DNA from: an uncultured Dysgonomonas sp.
Lineage (GTDB): Bacteria > Bacteroidota > Bacteroidia > Bacteroidales > Dysgonomonadaceae
Length of the DNA: 64,000 nucleotides
Assembly (NCBI RefSeq): GCF_934668725.1
Contig: NZ_CAKUOF010000008.1
Coordinates: forward strand, 1 to 64,000
Direction: 5' to 3'
A program made the position numbers and the translations under genes. This document shows, piece after piece, positions 26,872-35,339 of the stretch. Numbering within the stretch: position 1 is the stretch's first letter; the number at the start of each line of letters is the position of its first letter. The notes under the pieces are model-generated. The model did no database searches. It was not told where the DNA came from and saw only the letters and a program-made list of their open reading frames with translations.

Positions 26872-27426
26872 ATGGCAATTAATTTAACAAAAGGACAACG
26901 AATTGAAATAGGCCTTTCTAAAGTAGGTGTGGGACTGGGATGGGATCCTAACGAAAGTACTGGATTTGATTTTGACCTGGACGCATCGGCTTTTATGTTA
27001 GGCGAGAATAAAAAACTGCCTGCGGACGAATTCTTCGTATTTTACAATAACCCTAAATCACCGGATGGTTCTGTTGAATCTTCGGGAGACGATCTTACAG
27101 GAGGTAATAGTGATGGTGATGACGAAACTCTAACTGTAGACTTGACCCGTGTAGATCCTAAAGTGCAAGAAATTTTATTTACGGTAACCATTCACGATTA
27201 CGAAACTCGCAAACAAAACTTCGGACAAGTACGTAATTCGTTTATTCGTATATACAATGCTCAAACAAATGAAGAAATTGCCAAGTACGAATTAGACGAG
27301 GACTTTTCGATAGAAACTGCTGTCGAATTTGGTCGTTTATACAAACGCAACGGAGAATGGAAGTTCGAAGCTATGGGTATAGGATATAAAGGTGGCCTTC
27401 AATATTTCGTTAATAAATTTGTATAA
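26872..27426 (+). CDS. terD: TerD-domain stress protein 1
   Basis: This 184-residue protein is a single TerD domain, the calcium-binding beta-sandwich of tellurium-resistance systems. Acidic metal-binding segments are visible: DFDLDASAFML, GDDLTGG and DGDDETLTVDL. The end has the conserved IETAVEFGRLYKRNGEWKF. TerD proteins are cytoplasmic and are thought to form a membrane-associated stress complex with TerC and other Ter proteins; here TerC is not seen. It is the first gene of the cluster and is closely similar to the next gene. Confidence 0.95.
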   Translation: MAINLTKGQRIEIGLSKVGVGLGWDPNESTGFDFDLDASAFMLGENKKLPADEFFVFYNNPKSPDGSVESSGDDLTGGNSDGDDETLTVDLTRVDPKVQEILFTVTIHDYETRKQNFGQVRNSFIRIYNAQTNEEIAKYELDEDFSIETAVEFGRLYKRNGEWKFEAMGIGYKGGLQYFVNKFV

Positions 27427-27439
27427 GGTCATAAGACCT
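27426..27439. repeat. AGGTC/GACCT dyad, copy 2
   Basis: AGGTC-ATAA-GACCT starts at the last base of the TerD1 stop codon, in the gap before TerD2. Confidence 0.55.
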
Positions 27440-27484
27440 ACAATAAATATTTCACAATACTATAAAAATTAAACAACGATAACG

Positions 27485-28039
27485 ATGGCTATAAATTTAG
27501 AAAAAGGACAACGCACCGAGGTGAAATTACCTAAATTCGTTGTAGGTCTTGGATGGGACACCAATTCATCAAGTACAGGAACCGATTTCGACTTAGATTG
27601 CTCGGTTTTTATCTTAGGTGATAATAAAAAGATTCTTTCTGACGAGTTTTTTGTATTCTATAATAATCTCAAATCGCCCGATGGTTCTGTAGAGCATACA
27701 GGCGATAATCTTACCGGAGAAGGAGATGGTGATGACGAATCTTTAAAGATAGATCTATCTAAAATAGATTCGAGAGCCACCGAAATCTGCTTTATTGTAA
27801 CCATTCATGATGCTGAAAACCGTAAGCAAAATTTCGGTCAGGTAAGAAATTCTTTTGTAAGAATATATAACCCTGAAAATAATGAAGAGCTTCTGAAATA
27901 CGAGTTGGAAGAAGATTTTTCGATAGAAACTGCTGTAGAGTTTGGTCGTTTATACAAACGTAACGGAGAATGGAAATTCGAAGCTGTGGGTGTCGGTCAA
28001 AAAGGAGGTCTGGCAGATTATTTACAAAAATACAATTAA
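27485..28039 (+). CDS. terD: TerD-domain stress protein 2
   Basis: This 184-residue TerD paralogue has the same length and acidic motifs as TerD1: DFDLDCSVFIL, GDNLTGE and DGDDESLKIDL. Residues 144-163 are identical to those of TerD1, and the underlying 60 bases differ at only four positions. This indicates a tandem duplication with strong constraint or gene conversion. It lies 58 bases after TerD1 and is in the same operon. Confidence 0.95.
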   Translation: MAINLEKGQRTEVKLPKFVVGLGWDTNSSSTGTDFDLDCSVFILGDNKKILSDEFFVFYNNLKSPDGSVEHTGDNLTGEGDGDDESLKIDLSKIDSRATEICFIVTIHDAENRKQNFGQVRNSFVRIYNPENNEELLKYELEEDFSIETAVEFGRLYKRNGEWKFEAVGVGQKGGLADYLQKYN

Positions 28040-28099
28040 GACCCAATAACAAAATACGAGCCTACAATAACTTATAAAATAACATTAATAAATACAGCT

Positions 28100-28786
28100 A
28101 TGGCAATTAATTTACAGAAAGGTCAACGCATAAATCTAGAAAAAAGTTCAGGAGCAAAACTTGTTCAGTTTTGTGTGGGTGTGAACTGGGGTGCTATCGA
28201 ATATCAAGCTCAGGAAGGTGGTTTTCTTGGCTTTGGCAAAAAAACAGTAACCAAAAGCAAAGATGTAGACTTAGATTTGAGTTGTGTAATGTATGACGAG
28301 AATGGTAATTTGGTGGATCACTTATATTCTCCATTATACAGACCCGAACTTCTTGCTCAATTCGGATTAAATGCTGGCAAGCTTGTTTCAATTACAGGAG
28401 CAATGCGTCACACCGGAGATGATCTTGAAGGAGATAAAGGTGGAGACGATGGTTTGGATAACGAAATTATTACCGTAGACCTTTCGAAATTAGGAACTAA
28501 TGTACATCGTATTTTCTTCTTTCTGAACAGCGTAGGAGAAGAAGACTTCTCTCAGGTTCCTTATGCAAAAATAAGAATGTATGAGGGTACTCCTGTCAAG
28601 GTTGATAGCGTATATGCTGAATATAATGTAGTTTCTGAACCTCAGTACAGAGGTAAAAAAGCTCTTATTATGGGTGAGCTTTACAAAAAAGGTGACGATT
28701 GGAAGTTCAATGCTATTGGTGATGCATTTGAAGATGTATTTCTTGGACAAACCATCCAACGTATCACCCAAAACTATGCTAAATAA
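28100..28786 (+). CDS. TerD-domain stress protein 3 (longer, divergent)
   Basis: This 228-residue protein has the TerD fold with insertions. An early glycine-rich insertion (GGFLGFGKKTVTKSK) precedes the acidic strand DVDLDLSCVMYD. The second acidic site is HTGDDLEGDKGGDDGLDNE, which is expanded relative to TerD1 and TerD2. The end has IMGELYKKGDDWKFNAIGD. Longer TerD proteins of this type accompany canonical TerD in many Ter operons and may add a different ligand-binding surface. It is in the same operon, 60 bases after TerD2. Confidence 0.9.
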   Translation: MAINLQKGQRINLEKSSGAKLVQFCVGVNWGAIEYQAQEGGFLGFGKKTVTKSKDVDLDLSCVMYDENGNLVDHLYSPLYRPELLAQFGLNAGKLVSITGAMRHTGDDLEGDKGGDDGLDNEIITVDLSKLGTNVHRIFFFLNSVGEEDFSQVPYAKIRMYEGTPVKVDSVYAEYNVVSEPQYRGKKALIMGELYKKGDDWKFNAIGDAFEDVFLGQTIQRITQNYAK

Positions 28787-28809
28787 TTTTTAAGCATAAT
28801 ATATTCCTA

Positions 28810-28903
28810 TCCTTTTTGCTTTTTTGTAACTTTATCAAGATTACATTTGAGCAAAAAGGATTTTAAGGTCTAAGACCTTTTTGTTACTTTGGCAAGATTA
28901 AAT
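28810..28903 (+). repeat. Hairpin plus direct repeat and AGGTC dyad (copy 3) between TerD3 and TelA
   Basis: An 11-bp perfect inverted repeat, TCCTTTTTGCT (28810-28820) with AGCAAAAAGGA (28850-28860), is followed by the dyad AAGGTC-TAA-GACCTT (28865-28879). Two similar 20-base segments, TTGTAACTTTATCAAGATTA (inside the hairpin loop) and TTGTTACTTTGGCAAGATTA (after the dyad), form a direct repeat. The second leads into the TelA gene. It may be a terminator plus promoter, or a post-transcriptional boundary. Confidence 0.5.
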
Positions 28904-28933
28904 ACAACAAATAGTTATAATTGAAAATACAAT

Positions 28934-30031
28934 ATGGATACTACTAATAATAACATCCCGACTCCATCTCTTCAAAGAATAGACAATCAAGGAAATATCA
29001 ATTTGGAGAATCTCGATCAAAATGAAATCAACAGATTATCAGAGTTAAATAAAAGCTTAGTAGTAACCGATGTAAACTCAGTTCTAAACTATGGAGCCGA
29101 CTTACAATCGACCATGGAAAAGTACAGTAATGACTTTTTAAACTCAGTCAGAACATTTAACTCGGGCGAAGTCGGTACACACATCAGCGAACTTCTTACC
29201 GAACTGAATTATATAGATGTAGACGAATTGAACCAAAGTGGATTCAAAGCATTTCTGAGCAAAGTTCCATTATTGAAGAATTTAGTTGTCAACGTAAAAA
29301 GAATATTCCAGAAATACGACACAGTTATTTCGAATGTCGACAAAATATCTAATAAGATTAAAGCCGGTCGTATCAATTCTCTAAAAGACAATACGGCTCT
29401 GCAAACTATGTTCGACAACAATGTTGAATATATCAAACAAATAGAACAACTTATAATTGCAGGTCAATTGAAATTTCAAGAACTGCAAGTGAAATTGGCA
29501 GAGATGGAAGGTAATCCTGCTAACTACAAAGATTATGAAATTGCCGATCTGAGGGAATATATCATGCGTCTCGACAAACGCCTTGCCGACATGAAGATCA
29601 TTCGCTACGTAATGATGCAATCGCTTGCACAAATACGTGTGGTTCAAAATAACAATACAGCTATAGCAGACAAAGCTCAATCTATTATTTCGACAACAAT
29701 ACCTGTTTGGAAAAATCAATTGACTATTGCCGTTGCTTTATACAGACAGAAAGCAAATGTGGAAATGCAACGTAAGGTAGCAGAAACCACCAATACTATA
29801 TTAGAAAAAAATGCTGAACTGCTTCGTCAAAACAGTATTGAGGTAGCTCGTGAAAATGAAAACACGGTAGTATCTATCGATACACTGAAGAAAACAACTC
29901 AATCGCTTATCAGCACATTAGACGAAGTGAAGAAGATTCACGAAGAAGGTATGCGTAACCGTCAGGTGTTAGATAAAGAGTTACAAACCCTGGAAACTGA
30001 ATTAAGAAAGAATGTTCAAGGAATTCGATAA
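28934..30031 (+). CDS. telA: TelA/KlaA-family toxic anion resistance protein
   Basis: This 365-residue all-helical coiled-coil protein belongs to the TelA family, known from tellurite-resistance determinants. Recognisable stretches are LNYGADLQSTMEKYSNDFL near residue 50, VPLLKNLVVNVKRIFQKYD, and a central helix LREYIMRLDKRLADMKIIR. The C-terminal coil has NAELLRQNSIEVARENENTV. No signal peptide or membrane helix is seen, so it is cytoplasmic. TelA proteins usually sit beside TerD-like proteins, as here; their biochemical role is unknown, though a scaffold role is likely. Confidence 0.88.
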   Translation: MDTTNNNIPTPSLQRIDNQGNINLENLDQNEINRLSELNKSLVVTDVNSVLNYGADLQSTMEKYSNDFLNSVRTFNSGEVGTHISELLTELNYIDVDELNQSGFKAFLSKVPLLKNLVVNVKRIFQKYDTVISNVDKISNKIKAGRINSLKDNTALQTMFDNNVEYIKQIEQLIIAGQLKFQELQVKLAEMEGNPANYKDYEIADLREYIMRLDKRLADMKIIRYVMMQSLAQIRVVQNNNTAIADKAQSIISTTIPVWKNQLTIAVALYRQKANVEMQRKVAETTNTILEKNAELLRQNSIEVARENENTVVSIDTLKKTTQSLISTLDEVKKIHEEGMRNRQVLDKELQTLETELRKNVQGIR

Positions 30032-30076
30032 AGAATCAAACCTTATTTTATTTCTTAGAAAGTACCCCATTTATAA

Positions 30077-31039
30077 ATGACCGATAACAGAACCGAAATA
30101 TTAGATGCTTCGGATAAAATAATTCAGAGATTGTACGACCTCATTACGTTTTTTGAGGATCAGACAATCATGAAAATTTATTTGCAAAGTCAGGTCATTC
30201 ATAAACTGTTTGAAGAAAATCCCGACATAGATATAAATAAGCTCGAATTATATCACATACAATTTACAAGTACGCTTATCGACCTTCTGGAAAAAATCAG
30301 AAAAAAAAATGAACGTATCGTAAATAGCATGGAAAATGAGATTGAGCTAAATAACGATATGATTGGGAAATTGAGACAGGCTATAACACAGGAAGGTGGT
30401 TTTGAGGCTGAAAAGTTACAACAAGCTCAACGCATCACCAGATCTATCTATAATCTGCATAAAGCATTATCGTCCCAGTCTTTAAAATATCCTTATACCG
30501 ATAATATTAATGCTTTCAGTATTAAGTATTACAAAGATTATTTCTTTGATGCCGATCCTCAATTGTTAGATCTATTAACATCATATAACCACTCGGATGC
30601 CTATAGAAATACATTCGGGGTTATAGATAAAAAGCTTTTGACTGCCCTTGTAAAAGAAAGCTATAAAGTGCAGTTCTGTTTCGGTGTAAGAATCAATAAT
30701 ACATTGCTGGAAATTTATAAAATCGGAAATGAGGAGAGTTATTTTTCTTTTCAGCCGACAAAGAATAATTTTCTACCTTGTGATATAAACCTATTTCCAT
30801 ACAAGGAATGGGAAAGCGAATCATCAAAAAAAGAGCGGGCTATAAAGGAACTGATACAAAAGAATCTTCGATTAGAAAAAGATATAAGATCGAATCTAAG
30901 GCATATTAATCCCGACATCGGTCTGCTTCTTGAGGAAAATCTTGAAAGGATAACCCAACTCGATTTTTTGGCAGATCTGGAGAATATCGATATCCAAGCC
31001 AATACGCTTAGAACGATGATCGAAACAAAAATGATATAA
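30077..31039 (+). CDS. Unrecognised helical protein of the Ter cluster
   Basis: This 320-residue protein matches no family that I can name. The N-terminal half (about 1-150) is predicted mainly helical with charged coiled-coil stretches such as LLEKIRKKNERIVNSMENEI. A mixed central region (about 185-260) has hydrophobic strands such as VQFCFGVRINNTLLEIYKI, and the C-terminal 70 residues are again coiled coil with ERAIKELIQKNLRLEKDI. No membrane segment or metal motif is seen. It sits between TelA and the first vWA gene, only 5 bases before the latter, so it is probably a structural partner in the same complex. Confidence 0.75.
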   Translation: MTDNRTEILDASDKIIQRLYDLITFFEDQTIMKIYLQSQVIHKLFEENPDIDINKLELYHIQFTSTLIDLLEKIRKKNERIVNSMENEIELNNDMIGKLRQAITQEGGFEAEKLQQAQRITRSIYNLHKALSSQSLKYPYTDNINAFSIKYYKDYFFDADPQLLDLLTSYNHSDAYRNTFGVIDKKLLTALVKESYKVQFCFGVRINNTLLEIYKIGNEESYFSFQPTKNNFLPCDINLFPYKEWESESSKKERAIKELIQKNLRLEKDIRSNLRHINPDIGLLLEENLERITQLDFLADLENIDIQANTLRTMIETKMI

Positions 31040-31044
31040 TCAGA

Positions 31045-31686
31045 ATGAGACGACTTCCTGTATATTTACTTCTGGATACTTCTGCCTCTATGAAGGGTGA
31101 ACCTATCGAAGCTTTAAGAAAAGGTATCGATACCATGATAAAGGCATTGCGCCAAAATCCTCAAGCAATAGAAAGCGTGTATATCAGCATTATTACCTTT
31201 AGTAATACGGCACAGGTATTGATACCATTAACTGATCTGGGATCATTTCAGATGAGTGAATTGCAAGCTACAGGACAAACTGCTCTTGGGGCTGCCCTTA
31301 GATTGGTTACAGACAGAATAAATTCGGAAGTCAAAAAAAATACAATGGAAGAAAAGGGTGACTGGAAACCTATTGTGTTTATTATGACAGACGGTGTTCC
31401 GATTGATGACTGGAAAAAGGGAGCTGATTATTTTACAACCTGCAAAACAGCATATACTGTTGCTTGTGCTGCCGGAAGCCACGCTGATACTTCGATATTG
31501 AAGCAAATAACTCCTCATGTTATAAGTCTCGAAACAACCGATGAAGACAGCATGTCCCGTTTTTTCCTCTGGATGTCATCTTCTATAAGTACAACATCAA
31601 TGAAAATCAAAACAATAGGAGATACTCCTGGCATATCCGGTTTAGATGAACTCCCACCTCCTCCACCGGATATCAATATTCTGTAA
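31045..31686 (+). CDS. vWA-domain (TerY-like) protein 1
   Basis: This 213-residue protein is one von Willebrand factor A domain. The MIDAS metal site is intact: DTSAS near the start, Thr in GQTALG, and Asp in MTDGVP. The shared segment GDWKPIVFIMTDG is characteristic of TerY-type proteins. After the domain a flexible tail ends in LPPPPPDINIL. TerY proteins are paired with a PP2C phosphatase and a kinase in the TerY-P triad described by comparative genomics. It should bind a partner through its metal site; the partner is not known. Confidence 0.9.
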   Translation: MRRLPVYLLLDTSASMKGEPIEALRKGIDTMIKALRQNPQAIESVYISIITFSNTAQVLIPLTDLGSFQMSELQATGQTALGAALRLVTDRINSEVKKNTMEEKGDWKPIVFIMTDGVPIDDWKKGADYFTTCKTAYTVACAAGSHADTSILKQITPHVISLETTDEDSMSRFFLWMSSSISTTSMKIKTIGDTPGISGLDELPPPPPDINIL

Positions 31687-31786
31687 GATAGATCTCTGAC
31701 CGGTTCTATTGCTTTTGAAAGTCTAAAAGCGAGGGTCAGCATCTTTATAAAATAGTTCAAATAAATAAGGACAAAATCTAAATAGC

Positions 31787-32422
31787 ATGAGAAGATTACC
31801 TGTATATTTATTATTAGATACATCCGGGTCGATGAGAGGCGAACCCATCGAATCGGTAAAAGTAGGATTAGAGTCTATGGTTTCGAGCCTCAGACAAGAT
31901 CCTTTTGCTCTTGAATCGGTTTTTATGAGCATCATTACTTTCGATAGAGAAGTAAAACAAATACTGCCCTTAACCGAACTGGAAAACTTGCAACTACCCG
32001 AAATAGTTACACCCGAATCGGGTCCAACACATCTGGGTGAGGCTCTTGAAATGCTATGCAAAAAAGTTGATTCGGAAGTGCAGCTCAGCACCGCTGACCA
32101 AAAAGGTGACTGGATGCCCCTATTGTTTATTATGACAGATGGTAAGCCTTCCGATTTGCAGAAATACAACCAGATGATACCTGAAGTAAAGAAACGCAAT
32201 TTTGCAAGTATTATAGCTTGTGCTGCCGGTGTAAAAGCAGATACACAGCCTTTATTGGCTCTTACCAATCAAGTATATTCTTTAGATACCACCGACAGCG
32301 CAATATTTCGTCAGTTTTTCAAATGGGTATCGGCTTCGGTAAGTGTTGGGAACAGAAGCGTTGGAACAAGTAATGATATAGCATTACCACCTCCGCCTCC
32401 CGAAATACATACCGTGATTTAA
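31787..32422 (+). CDS. vWA-domain (TerY-like) protein 2
   Basis: This 211-residue paralogue of vWA1 has MIDAS residues DTSGS, Thr in SGPTHLG and Asp in MTDGKP. The start RRLPVYLLLDTS is identical with vWA1. The tail ends in LPPPPPEIHTVI, nearly the same proline motif as vWA1. The 100-base gap after vWA1 shows no clear promoter. It is a tandem duplicate within the operon. Confidence 0.9.
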   Translation: MRRLPVYLLLDTSGSMRGEPIESVKVGLESMVSSLRQDPFALESVFMSIITFDREVKQILPLTELENLQLPEIVTPESGPTHLGEALEMLCKKVDSEVQLSTADQKGDWMPLLFIMTDGKPSDLQKYNQMIPEVKKRNFASIIACAAGVKADTQPLLALTNQVYSLDTTDSAIFRQFFKWVSASVSVGNRSVGTSNDIALPPPPPEIHTVI

Positions 32423-32456
32423 TTAAATTTCTGATTTTTTCAAACCAAGCACACCT

Positions 32457-33521
32457 ATGAGACGACTACCTATATATTTTTTAATTGATGTTTCCGAATC
32501 GATGATCGGAGAACCCCTTCAGCATGTACAATCGGGTATGGAAGCCATTATAAAGGAGCTCCGCACCGATCCGTATGCATTGGAAACTGTTTGTATTTCC
32601 ATTATTACTTTTGCGGGCAAAGCTAAAAAGCTCAATTCAATGGAGGAATTGTATAATTTCTATCCTCCTAAGCTGCCTATTGGAGGAGGTACTTGTCTCG
32701 GTAACGCCATAAATTTTCTGATGAATGATATGGATCTTTCGATACGGAAAACAACATTGGAAGCCAAAGGTGACTGGAAGCCCATTGTATTTTTATTTAC
32801 AGATGGAGCACCGACCGATTTCACGGATGCAGCTTTTAGTAAATGGAACGAGAAGTATCGCAAAGGAGCCAACTTAATAGCAATCTCCATAGGTGATAAT
32901 ATGGATACCGGAATATTGACTCAAATTACGGATAATGTTCTTCAATTAAAAGATACAGATGAAGTTTCATTTAAGGAATTTTTCAAATGGGTTACTGCCT
33001 CTATCAAGACAACCAGTATGAGTATCAGCGATCTGAGCAGTGATGATTTAAAGCTTGCTCCTTTCTCGGATGATATACTCAACAAAATAGAGATGGAGAT
33101 GAATGCTCCCATAAAAGTAGATGAAAATTTTGCCGTTATATTAGGTAAATGTCAAAAGACATCACAACCTTATCTTCTGAAATATCAAAAAAGATTAGGC
33201 TCTAATGACTTTTCTCATCTAACCAGATTGGGAGGTCATAAATTTAAATTTGTAGGAGCTTACCCTATTGATAACTCGTACTTCGATATGGTAGACGGCT
33301 ATGCAAATGGCAGCTTAAGCGGAAGTAAAATTAGTACGGATGAGCTGATTGGATTTCCATCTTGCCCTTGCTGCAGTAATCATATTGCCATAGGGCTTTG
33401 TATGTGCGGAAGTATCATGTGCGTAGGTGATGAACCGATGAGCCATTGTCCATGGTGTGGAATTCAGGTTTCATTTAAAGGTTCAGACGGAGGAATGGAT
33501 ATAGGACGCACCAGAGGGTAA
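32457..33521 (+). CDS. vWA-domain (TerY-like) protein 3 with C-terminal zinc-ribbon module
   Basis: This 354-residue protein has an N-terminal vWA domain (about 1-205) with MIDAS DVSES, Thr in GGTCLG and Asp in FTDGAP. A C-terminal extension of about 150 residues is present, as in TerY proteins with the TerY-C metal-binding domain. Cysteines occur as CPCC, LCMCGSIMC and CPWC in the last 60 residues, so at least one, possibly two, zinc sites are likely. It lacks the proline tail of vWA1 and vWA2. It ends the first half of the cluster, before a 275-base gap. Confidence 0.9.
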   Translation: MRRLPIYFLIDVSESMIGEPLQHVQSGMEAIIKELRTDPYALETVCISIITFAGKAKKLNSMEELYNFYPPKLPIGGGTCLGNAINFLMNDMDLSIRKTTLEAKGDWKPIVFLFTDGAPTDFTDAAFSKWNEKYRKGANLIAISIGDNMDTGILTQITDNVLQLKDTDEVSFKEFFKWVTASIKTTSMSISDLSSDDLKLAPFSDDILNKIEMEMNAPIKVDENFAVILGKCQKTSQPYLLKYQKRLGSNDFSHLTRLGGHKFKFVGAYPIDNSYFDMVDGYANGSLSGSKISTDELIGFPSCPCCSNHIAIGLCMCGSIMCVGDEPMSHCPWCGIQVSFKGSDGGMDIGRTRG

Positions 33522-33599
33522 GACAGCATCTTTTGTATAATATAAAGTGCAGTTTACTTTATCTATTAAAGAAAGATAAGTTTATGATTTTAAGAGGAA

Positions 33600-33780
33600 A
33601 TACAATAAGCATCTAAAAAGTGTCACCTTTGTAATGTTTGTAATGTTTTCAACCATTAAAACTTATATATCAACAATTTACAAAAATTACAAAAACAGAC
33701 ATAATTAATCCAATTGTAATCTGGTTTTGTAACTTTTTTGTTTAGTTTTTGTAAGCTTCGTAACCTCTCTATATAAATAT
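33600..33780. repeat. Repeat-rich intergenic element A
   Basis: This AT-rich gap has no gene. Tandem TTTGTAATG-type units on the left and TTACAAAAATTACAAAAAC on the right flank a core ACCATTAAAACTTATATATC near 33652-33671. A second set of TTTTGTAAC units runs to about 33765. The core and the flanking dyad design resemble the element at 41946-42100. Confidence 0.5.
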
Positions 33781-33795
33781 TTTAGATGATTTACT

Positions 33796-35337
33796 ATGGA
33801 TTTTGAAAAGATGATTGCTTATCTGAATATTCAAACTGAACATAAAGAGAAACTCCCTGAGTTCTTCGAACAAGAAGATGTCAGAGAATTTCTTTTACTG
33901 AAATGGAAAGAATATGTAAACAACCTTTCCTTAGAAGCAGAAGATGAGGTGGTTGATAGCGATGAGCCCGATTTAAGTAACTCCGATAATGATATACATA
34001 TGGCAACTATACCCAATATACCCGAGGACGAAGAAACTAAAGCACGTCAAACAGTTAATCCCTACATTGATTCTAAGGACAATGATCTGGATCGTAAACT
34101 GAAAGCTAAACATATACAACTACAAAACGGAAAAGTGAACCAACCTTATCAATGTCTGTTCGACATTACCGTTTTTGGAATAGCAGATATCGGAGATTTT
34201 GAATTGATCGGGTTAGAGGAGATTGGATTAAAACTCAATCCATCAACCAATCTGATAAAGGGCATACCTACCATCGCCGGAGATCATCGGATTACATTGA
34301 AATGCAAACGCAACGAATGGAGCGAAGACGATCCTATATTCGAACGTACGATCACTCTTATTATTAATCCCGATCCCCGTTCTTTATGGAATAACATCCC
34401 TACTCCGGCTAATATTGAATACTATAAACCCGATTCGGATTGTAAATACATAAAGGTAGAAAAGACCAAAGGGATTTTCGGCTTAGGCAAGAAGGAACAA
34501 AAAGATATAGTTGCTGCAAGTCAACGTGGACGGTCTCATGCACATGAAGGTACGCCTCGCGATGACGATTTCAGCATCTTACATCAGCAAAATGAAGGAT
34601 GGTACATTATGACCGTTGCCGATGGTGCAGGCTCTGCCAAGTATTCGCGACAAGGGTCTTTCATTGCTTGCCAAACGGTATCCGATATATGCAACACTCA
34701 ATTTGCTAAGTACAATAAAGAGGTTGACGAGCTTATCAAGGATTTCGAAAAAGACAGTTCCGATGTGAAGCGTAAGAAATTAGGTGATGCTCTTTACAAC
34801 ATTATAGGCTCTGCCGTATTCAAAGCTTATAAGAATATTGAAAAAGAAGCAGAGGAAAAAGAGAACCAGATAAAGGATTATGCTACCACCTTATTGGTGA
34901 CGGTTTCTAAAAAATTCAAGTTCGGATGGTTTGTTGCTGCTTTTTGGGTAGGTGATGGCGGTATCGGAATCTATAATAAAGATACCCAATACCTGAAAAT
35001 TATGGGTGAACCCGATGGAGGAGAATTTGCTGGCCAAACCCGTTTTCTTACGATGTCCGAAATAATGCAGCCTACCGAGATTTACAAACGGCTACGTTTC
35101 GAAATTGTAGAAGACTTCACAGCCTTGATACTTATGTCTGACGGCATAACCGATCCCAAATTTGAGACTGATTCGAACTTGAATCGAATCGAAAAATGGA
35201 ATAAGCTTTGGGAAGACATTACATCAACTGTTGATTTGACCGATGATAATGTTGATTCGGCACAACAATTATTACAATGGCTCGATTTTTGGTCACAAGG
35301 TAATCACGATGACAGAACGATAGCAATACTTTATTGA
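33796..35337 (+). CDS. PP2C-family phosphatase with N-terminal Ig-like region
   Basis: This 513-residue protein has residues 1-100 acidic and low-complexity. Residues about 105-200 look like an immunoglobulin-like (He_PIG-type) domain, with GKVNQPYQCLFDITVFGI and GIPTIAGDHRITL. The PP2C catalytic domain fills about 235-513. Metal-binding aspartates are visible in VADGAGSAKYS (about 274), FWVGDGGIGIY (about 385), LMSDGITDP (about 447) and HDDRTIAIL at the end. It should remove phosphate from Ser/Thr placed by the following kinase and is the P part of the TerY-P triad. The kinase gene begins 2 bases after its stop. Confidence 0.87.
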   Translation: MDFEKMIAYLNIQTEHKEKLPEFFEQEDVREFLLLKWKEYVNNLSLEAEDEVVDSDEPDLSNSDNDIHMATIPNIPEDEETKARQTVNPYIDSKDNDLDRKLKAKHIQLQNGKVNQPYQCLFDITVFGIADIGDFELIGLEEIGLKLNPSTNLIKGIPTIAGDHRITLKCKRNEWSEDDPIFERTITLIINPDPRSLWNNIPTPANIEYYKPDSDCKYIKVEKTKGIFGLGKKEQKDIVAASQRGRSHAHEGTPRDDDFSILHQQNEGWYIMTVADGAGSAKYSRQGSFIACQTVSDICNTQFAKYNKEVDELIKDFEKDSSDVKRKKLGDALYNIIGSAVFKAYKNIEKEAEEKENQIKDYATTLLVTVSKKFKFGWFVAAFWVGDGGIGIYNKDTQYLKIMGEPDGGEFAGQTRFLTMSEIMQPTEIYKRLRFEIVEDFTALILMSDGITDPKFETDSNLNRIEKWNKLWEDITSTVDLTDDNVDSAQQLLQWLDFWSQGNHDDRTIAILY

Positions 35338-35339
35338 TA

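Noticed and set aside
33600..33780. CRISPR-like array
   Set aside because: The repeats are short, irregular and AT-rich, with no constant spacer length.
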